Assembly (NCBI GenBank): GCA_019096195.1
Contig: JAGTXK010000055.1
Span: 372,001-436,000 of the forward strand
Length of the DNA stretch: 64,000 bases
Direction of reading: 5' to 3'
Source of the DNA: Boletus sp. NGJ
Taxonomy: Eukaryota; Basidiomycota; Agaricomycetes; Boletales; Boletaceae
Shown here one piece after another: positions 57,603 to 64,000 of this stretch (position 1 is the stretch's first letter; the number at the start of each line of letters is the position of its first letter). Position numbers and translations under genes: made by a program. The notes beneath the pieces were generated by a model. That model was not told the origin of the DNA, ran no database searches, and was given only the letters and a program-made list of their open reading frames with translations.

Positions 57603-60090
57603 ATGACGACGGCGATGGCAGACACGTCGAAAACAGAGGTACCCAAAGAACCCGAAGGACCGCCCATCGTCGTCCCCGAAGGCTTCTCCCTCCACACCGA
57701 AAACAACGCGCACATCCTCATCTCTTCCAAGGACGAAGCGTTCCTGAATCCCGTCCAGGAGTTCAACCGCGACATGAGCGTCGCGTGTATCCGCGTGTGG
57801 AGCGAAGAGTTGGACAAGGAGAAAGAGGACAAGTTTAGAAAGGCGGAGGAGAGACGGGCAAAGAGACTCGAACAAGCGATTTGGAAGAGACCGAGAGGTG
57901 AGGGTTGGGGCATGCGTTCGTCGGTATTTCTTTTAACTGATATAGGGGGGTTACAGTTGAAGGCGAGGGGGAAACATCTCCAGTCGGCGATACATCGACC
58001 ATGGACCTCGATACGGCTGAGAATACCTCAAAGTCGCGTTCGGTATGTTGGTAGGATTGGTGCGCTGTCCGACGCATCTCACTAGGCTATTCTCCAAAGT
58101 ATCACCCGCACAAGTTCGTCCTCCTAGAGCCGCTCTCTGCGACTGGACTACGATCTATCCGCTATGCTAAAGAAATCCCACTTGCAAGGTTTGTCAAGGA
58201 AGCTAATCAGCCTCCCGCTCTTTGACTGGTGTTTAGATTCATTATTGCTAACGATTTGTCGCCATCTGCGACTGCTGCGATGAGGAGGAATGTGGAGATC
58301 AATGGCCTCGGTCCATTCGAAGAAGACATCACGACACCCGATGGGCAGCGGACGGTCAAGTCGAACCCGGGTAAGGTTAGAGTTCACGAAGATGACGCGT
58401 GGTATGTCCATTTTCCCCGATCAAACGACTGGATTGACTGACGAGGTGTCAGTGCTCTGATGTATAACCACCGTACGGAGAAAACCCGCGTTGATGTCGT
58501 CGACCTCGACCCTTACGGGACCGCTGCCCCCTTTATCGATGCTGCCGTGCAAGCCGTGAACAGTGGAGGCAAGTCGGCAACTCGGGAAGCATCAGTTTGA
58601 TGCCAATCTTGACCATCATAGGTCTGCTCTGTGTGACATGCACTGACATGTCGGTCCTTGCAACGACGAATTATTCTGAAAAATGGTGAGCGTGTCGTCC
58701 ATGGTCTGGTACTTGCTGCTCACATCTTTCACAGTTTCTCGAATTATGGCGGTATGCCTGTAAAGGCGGAGTACTCTCACGAGGCTGTAAGTCTGACATC
58801 GGTCCGCGGGTTCTTTGGTACTTTTCAAGGTATAGGCACTCCGGCTGGTCTTGAACACAATCTCGACATCGGCAATCAGATATGGGCGCTACATCGAACC
58901 TCTTCTATCCTTGTCCATCGACTTCTACGTTCGTATCTTCGTGCGAGTTCATGCGGCTCCCATAGAAGTGAAAAAAGTAGCCAGGTAACATTCTTGCATT
59001 GCTTACACCACCCACTGCCAAGCTGACATTCGCCAACGAAAGCAAAACGTCCATCTACTATGTCTGCTGTGGATGCGCATCCTTCCACGAGCAAAAACTG
59101 GGGCGGGTCGTGGAAAAGACGAACCAACAGTCCGGCGCGGTCAATCTCCAATACAAAACAGCCACTGGGCCCCCTGTCGACTCGGGGTGCCCCGAGTGTG
59201 GTTTCAGTATGCATGTGCGTTTGGTTATCGCTGTTTTGTGGTCTGGCGGCGTGTTTTTGATGGGCTAAGTGTGGTACGTAGCTGGCGGGGCCGATGTGGT
59301 CGGGGTCCGCTCCATAATCCCGAGTTCGTCGCCAAGGTCGTCGAGCATGTCGATGGAAACGCCAAGAGTTATGGGACGTCAACCCGTATGAAGGGGATGT
59401 TGGTCGTCGCGCAAGAGGTTCGTGTGTGGGACTCGCAGGCATAGATGAACATCGCGTGTTCTGACGGGATGTCATGCCCCTCCCCTCTCGCAGGAACTCA
59501 ACGTCCCATTTTATTTCACCCCCGCAAAAGTCGCGGGCACGTTCCACTGTTCGACACCCGCGCTGGGTGACGTTGCGTACGTTGCGCCATTCATCTCCCT
59601 CCACCACGTAGCTCGCTCATTCCTTTTTTTTTCTCTTGATCTCGCGTACCCCCTTCTCTCTAGCTCGGCGCTGCTCAACGCTGGTCACAAAGTCTCGCGC
59701 TCGCACGCGTCTGCAGGGTCGCTCAAGACGACCGCCTCACGGTCAGAGATCCACGACGTCTTTCGGGCGTGGGCACAACGGCATCCCGTACGGATGGACC
59801 GGATTTCGGAGACGTCGCCCGCGGCGAAGCTGTTGAGCAAGGAGATCAAGTACGCCTTTTTTTTTTTCTCTGCCTCTGTCCTCCATTCGCGTAGGGGTTT
59901 GGGGCAAGATGGCTAACCGGATCGTTTCTCGTTCAGAATGCAGGTGGATTTTGGGAAGCATCCCGAGTCCGTGACGCGTACGAGCGACGTGCGGATCGTC
60001 CGCTATCAGCAAAACCCAGCGCCGAATTGGGGACCGGGGTCGAGGGCGGGTGGGAAACGCAAGCGGGCGCGATCTGAGGAGGGTCTATGA
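57603..60090 (+). CDS. TRM1: tRNA (guanine26-N2)-dimethyltransferase; carries a +1 frameshift
   Basis: Makes m2,2G at position 26 of tRNAs. The first in-frame ATG is 57603 ([15 protein letters not shown]). Blocks in order: [60 protein letters not shown] (SAM site), [96 protein letters not shown] and CPECGFSMH (paired Cys). After this, LAGPMWSG and [13 protein letters not shown] are in different frames: the G run at 59302-59305 has one base too many for the conserved sequence. The frame then continues to a basic nuclear-type tail ([13 protein letters not shown]) at 60090. In-frame codons upstream to a TAA at 57468 have no ATG but read like a presequence. Confidence 0.9.
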
Positions 60091-60667
60091 ACGGATGGAA
60101 TCCCCAAGTTTCAAACATTTGTGATAAGCCTAGGTGCCAGGTTCTGGTTCCTGCTGACTTTCAGGGGGGAAATGAATGGGAGTCTTTGCCGACTGTTCGG
60201 ACCCTCGCCATTTCGAATTCGGCTATTGGAACAGCTTGTGAATCTATACATTGATATTTAAACGAAACGTCTCGCTACAACGCACACGAAACAGCCTGAG
60301 GCAGTGTCATACCAAACGAATGAATTGGGGGGGATAGTTATGCGAACGAAGAACGAAAAAAAAAAAGAACGTCCCAAATGCAATCCTATACAAAGTGAGA
60401 GAGAAAGTATCCGCACGACATGCGCACGCGCGCTCGTAAAAGCTAGATTGAATGGATAATAAAAAGAAAAGAGAAACAAATAAGGGGAAATATTCTCCCA
60501 TAGTTTTTTAGAGGGTCAACATAGAACGAGTAGGTCTGAATCAGGGCGGGTGCCAAGAAACGAGTAAAGCAAGGACGACGTGTGACATGTGTGAGAAACC
60601 ACAGCGCGCCGCGGTACGGGGAGGTGGTGGGCAATAGAGACATGATAAGAGACAGGGACAAGCGGCG
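60091..60667. other. intergenic between convergent TRM1 and STE11
   Basis: A/T-rich 3' regions of two convergent genes, with an A-run near 60357-60367. No gene seen. Confidence 0.6.
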
Positions 60668-63600
60668 TTACGCCGTGACCTCGATCGTCGGGACGCCCTT
60701 GGCAAGCGCGTTGCCTTTGCCGCTTGACATCCCAGCGGGTTTCTTGAGAGCCAACCATCCATGCTGGAGGAGCTCTCCGGCGCTCGGACGCACGGCGTGG
60801 TCAATGTCGAACGTCTTGGTCAAGAAATCCGCCGCTTCCCCCGAGATGTCGGACGGGATCGCAGGTTTCGCTGACTGACCAATCTGTGTGTGGAGGGAAC
60901 GAATGGTGAGCAAAGATGCAAGGAAGGAACGTTGTCATACTTTGAAGATGGCTTGCATCTGGGTCAATTGCGCCCACGGATGTTCGCCTGTGAGCATCTC
61001 GACGACGAGACATCCGACGCTCCAAATGTCCGCTGCGCTCGTGTGCGCTTTTTGCTGTACCACTTCGGGCGCCATCCAAAATACCGAGCCCTGCAACGAC
61101 GGCCGGTTCATGCGCTTTCCTGTGAGGAGATCTAGAGAAAGTCGGGCTCAAAATTGCGATCAACTCGAAAGCAAGAACGTACTGCCGTCGACTTTCTTGG
61201 ATATACCGAAATCGGAGATCTTGACCCCACCCTTGTTGTCGACGAGGATGTTGGCACCCTTGATGTCGCGATGGATGATATCGCGCTCGTGGAGATAGTT
61301 GAGACCCTGGAGGATCTGGCGGACAAAGTTCTTGACGAGGGGTTCCTCGAACGCGCCATAGTTGCGTAGTAGGGCTGTCACGGACCCACCCGGGACGTAT
61401 TCCAAGAAAATGTTGAGGAAGTCGTCGTCGACAGAGGAATCTAGGACAGAATGTCATTTAGACGGATGATGGTCAGGGGGGGTCTAGCACAGCTCACAGA
61501 GATACTGGACGATGTTGGGATGAGAGAGATCTTTGAGGAGGTCAATCTCGCGCTCGAGTGCACTGAGCATGCTCTTCTTGCGCTCCTCGTTGGGTGCGGA
61601 TCCGGTTGGCAGCTCGACTTGCTTAACCGCCATCAAGAGGCCGTTTACCGCATCCATGCCGAGGTAGACTTTCCCGAAAGAGCCCGCGCCGATCAGGGCG
61701 CCCTTGATCCATTTCGTGCCTAATTTGAGCTCAGCACGTGATCGGATATCGTACGCCTGGCGACTTACCTCCGCTTGACGTCATCGTCCGGCCCGTCTCG
61801 TCCTCTTCTTCCGTCTCTTCCTCGTCCTCCTCCTTCTCGTCCTCCTCTTCCTCCTCGAACACAGTCTCCTCCGAAAGACTCCTCACCTCGTCAATGTCCG
61901 GTTCCACCTTGGTCCAGTCTTCCGCCCCTTCCACCCCCATGTCGACTGCCATGCTCTGTCGCCGGTTCTCCACCTCGGCCGTAATCTCGTCGACCGTGAG
62001 CAGACTCGCTGTGTCGGAACGGTCCCGCTTGCTCCTCAGCTCCGTCATGAAACTCGTGTGCTTCGATGCGTTCGAACTCGCCCGCGACAGTCGCTTGCTC
62101 CCCGTCAGATCCTCCATCGACTCGGACAGCGACTCCGTCGGGAACGTTACCGGTGGCAATAAGTGTGGCTTCACATCGATACCAGACAGCTTCTCCACAT
62201 CGTCTCCTGTGAGGATCACCGAGTTCCCGTCCTCAGTCGAGATCGACACCCGCGGCGGGTCTTCGATCATACCTTCGCTCGCGACCGTCGACGCCTTGCC
62301 CGTCGACATCACCGAGTTCCGCTTGGACGACAGCCCATGCGACCCTTGCGTACTTGTGCTGAACCGCGACGGCAAAGGCGGGTTCAGCGACATCGTGCTC
62401 TCCTGCTGACACTGCCCCCCCACCGTCGTCGCTCGCAGCATCATGCTGTGCCTCGCCGTCCGGAGCGCCTTCTTCTCCGCGAACGGGAAGTACTCGGTCA
62501 GATGTGTCGTGATCAACTCGCTTGGCGGTCGTTGCCCGAAAAAGTTGAGCAACTTGGAGGGCCTCTTGGCAGCTGCTTGTGTGGGCGAGATCGGCGCCTC
62601 CAGGGCCTTTTCGGGATCGCGGACGCCGAGCCCGCTCAGAATACTGATCGTACTCGCGCGCTTGATCGATTTCATCGTTCTCTGACCATCGCTGATCGTA
62701 GTGGCATACTCGGATAATGGCATGTCGGCATCGGGCTCGTCGTCGGATGCAGGCTGTCGTGGAGCAGGGAATGCAATTCGTGCAGGAGAAGTAGGACTGG
62801 AAGTACGTGGTGAGGTGATGGGTGGATCTTCACCAAATATCCGCGCAAGAGCCTTGGAGCGCTTCGTCCGGCCAGTCCGACGGAGCGTTAGACCTTGCTC
62901 TTTGATGGAATCTGGTGGACCATGACATACTCCCAAAAGCTCGGCCTCGCAGAGGGCTTTACCTGTCACATGCCAACGGAGTTGTGAGCGCTAGTGACGG
63001 AGAAGAGAGGTACACATACCATTATCAGGCTGGTCCTCACTCTCCAAGTAGACACACCACCCATCCACGCTCAGTCCTCCATCGTCCGTCTCGATTCGGT
63101 TCATGATGTTCGTGGCATCGTCTTTTCTCCGTGCAGCTAGCTTGTCAAACTTTCGCAAGACTTTCTCCATCACCTCAATCCCTCCTGCACAGTCTGCGAC
63201 ATCGACAACACATGAGCGGCCTTCATCGGGAAGTATAAATTTAACGAGTTTCCGGCGGAGGTCGTCTAGTGAGAGTTGTTGATTCTGAGACGATGGGTGA
63301 AACGGACCACGGCCGACGGTGAACGCAGGCGATGATGGATTAGACAATGGACTCTGAAACGCTTCGACAATGGGAGACAACGCCGCGGCGCCGAGAGGGG
63401 GCTGTGCCGAAGCGTAAGGATGTTGGGCAGTCCCTGATGTGGATGGTCGTGGGGGCAACTTGGCACTGGGAACTGAGGCCATGGGAGAACCGAGGCCACC
63501 GAAAGAGATGTTTCTCCCATGCGCAGCACCGTTGGCGGTGCGTGATGACGAGTGCGATCCGAGGGGAGAGGGAGAACGTATGGCTGGCTTGAGGGTGGAA

Positions 63601-64000
63601 GAAGATGTAGAACGAGGCTCAGGGGAGAGACCGTACGCGGACCAATTATTGGGTGAGTTACCAGATAAGGGAGTGAGCAGGTTTTGAGAGGGAGCGCCAG
63701 GGGCCGGGGGAAGTGGAGAGTTGGTGTAAAGGGTGGCATCCGCTTGGCTTGGTGTCCGTGAGCGGGGGCCGGAGAGGGGGTGGAGATTGCGTGGAGGGGG
63801 ACGTGCTGTGGGTGGCTGGGGAGGCTGGCCACGAGGGGCGGGGGGTAGTGGAGGGAGGGAGGGGCGGGTTGAGGCGGGAGTAGAGATTGAGGGCGTTGAT
63901 GCTGGGGACGAGCCGTTTGTTGTTGGTTGAGGCAGAGGACGTATGGGAGGGGCGCGAGCAGAATCGCCCGAGTGTGGTTCTCGTATGAGTCGTGGTAGAT
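60668..64000 (-). CDS. STE11: MAPKK kinase, Ste11/Byr2 type (5' end outside window)
   Basis: MAP kinase kinase kinase of the pheromone/filamentation pathway. The frame is open to the right window edge, so the N-terminus (with the usual SAM domain) lies beyond 64000. Visible parts: a long Pro/Ser-rich linker; a Ras-binding-like domain at about 63130-63260 ([20 protein letters not shown]); a long acidic/Ser-rich linker with a Glu tract (61830-61860); then the kinase domain: [28 protein letters not shown] (catalytic Lys), [76 protein letters not shown] and [14 protein letters not shown]. It ends [10 protein letters not shown] at 60668. All catalytic residues (Lys, HRD, DFG, APE) are present; introns keep the frame. 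It is convergent with TRM1. Confidence 0.93.

Overview
This window is nuclear DNA of a filamentous basidiomycete, probably an Agaricomycete of the Rhizoctonia/Ceratobasidium type. Three things point there. Genes are broken by many short introns (about 45-70 nt) with GT-AG ends and CTAAC/CTGAC-like branch sites. The gene set is fungal: ILV2, a SAPS protein, CSM3/Swi3, a Pns1-like transporter and an STE11 MAPKKK with a Ras-binding region. There are also decayed FunK1-type fungal kinases. The genus is inference. All product calls come from reading spliced frames by eye; no search was run.

Layout. 670-8020: a SIT4-associated SAPS protein (+), an FAH-family hydrolase (-) and acetolactate synthase ILV2 (+), the last two divergent with Gcn4-like sites beside ILV2. 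8021-20550: about 12.5 kb with almost no genes; only one spliced hypothetical gene (16131-16986) is supported. 20551-26981: two tandem 14-TM MFS drug:H+ antiporter paralogs, the first with a +1 frameshift. 27534-37143: a Pns1/SLC44 transporter, mitochondrial ribosomal protein mL54, a TFIIIC-like WD40 protein, the fork-protection factor Csm3/Swi3, and a poorly resolved hypothetical gene. 37460-47036: one gene for a protein of about 3080 residues (DUF6606/DUF3638/DUF3645 type). 47840-54950: a kinase graveyard with FunK1 copies, a second kinase family, a 775-bp near-identical block, a 1.5-kb insertion and a nested 135-bp MITE. 55140-64000: N-terminal methyltransferase NTMT1, mitochondrial dehydratase HTD2, tRNA methyltransferase TRM1, and a 5'-truncated STE11.

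Most genes are housekeeping and are packed head-to-head or tail-to-tail with short shared promoters (34160-34288; 57371-57602). Two accessory zones break this up: the gene-poor tract with the MFS pair, and the kinase/transposon cluster.

The most notable observation is that the giant gene carries, in order, five motifs that look like those of the bacterial SecA translocase ATPase (GEGK[ST], DE-D, SGT, RGTDI and a late arginine-rich motif). Three conserved genes (MFS1, TRM1, the giant gene) each need exactly one surplus base removed to stay in frame, so consensus errors must be excluded before calling any of them broken.
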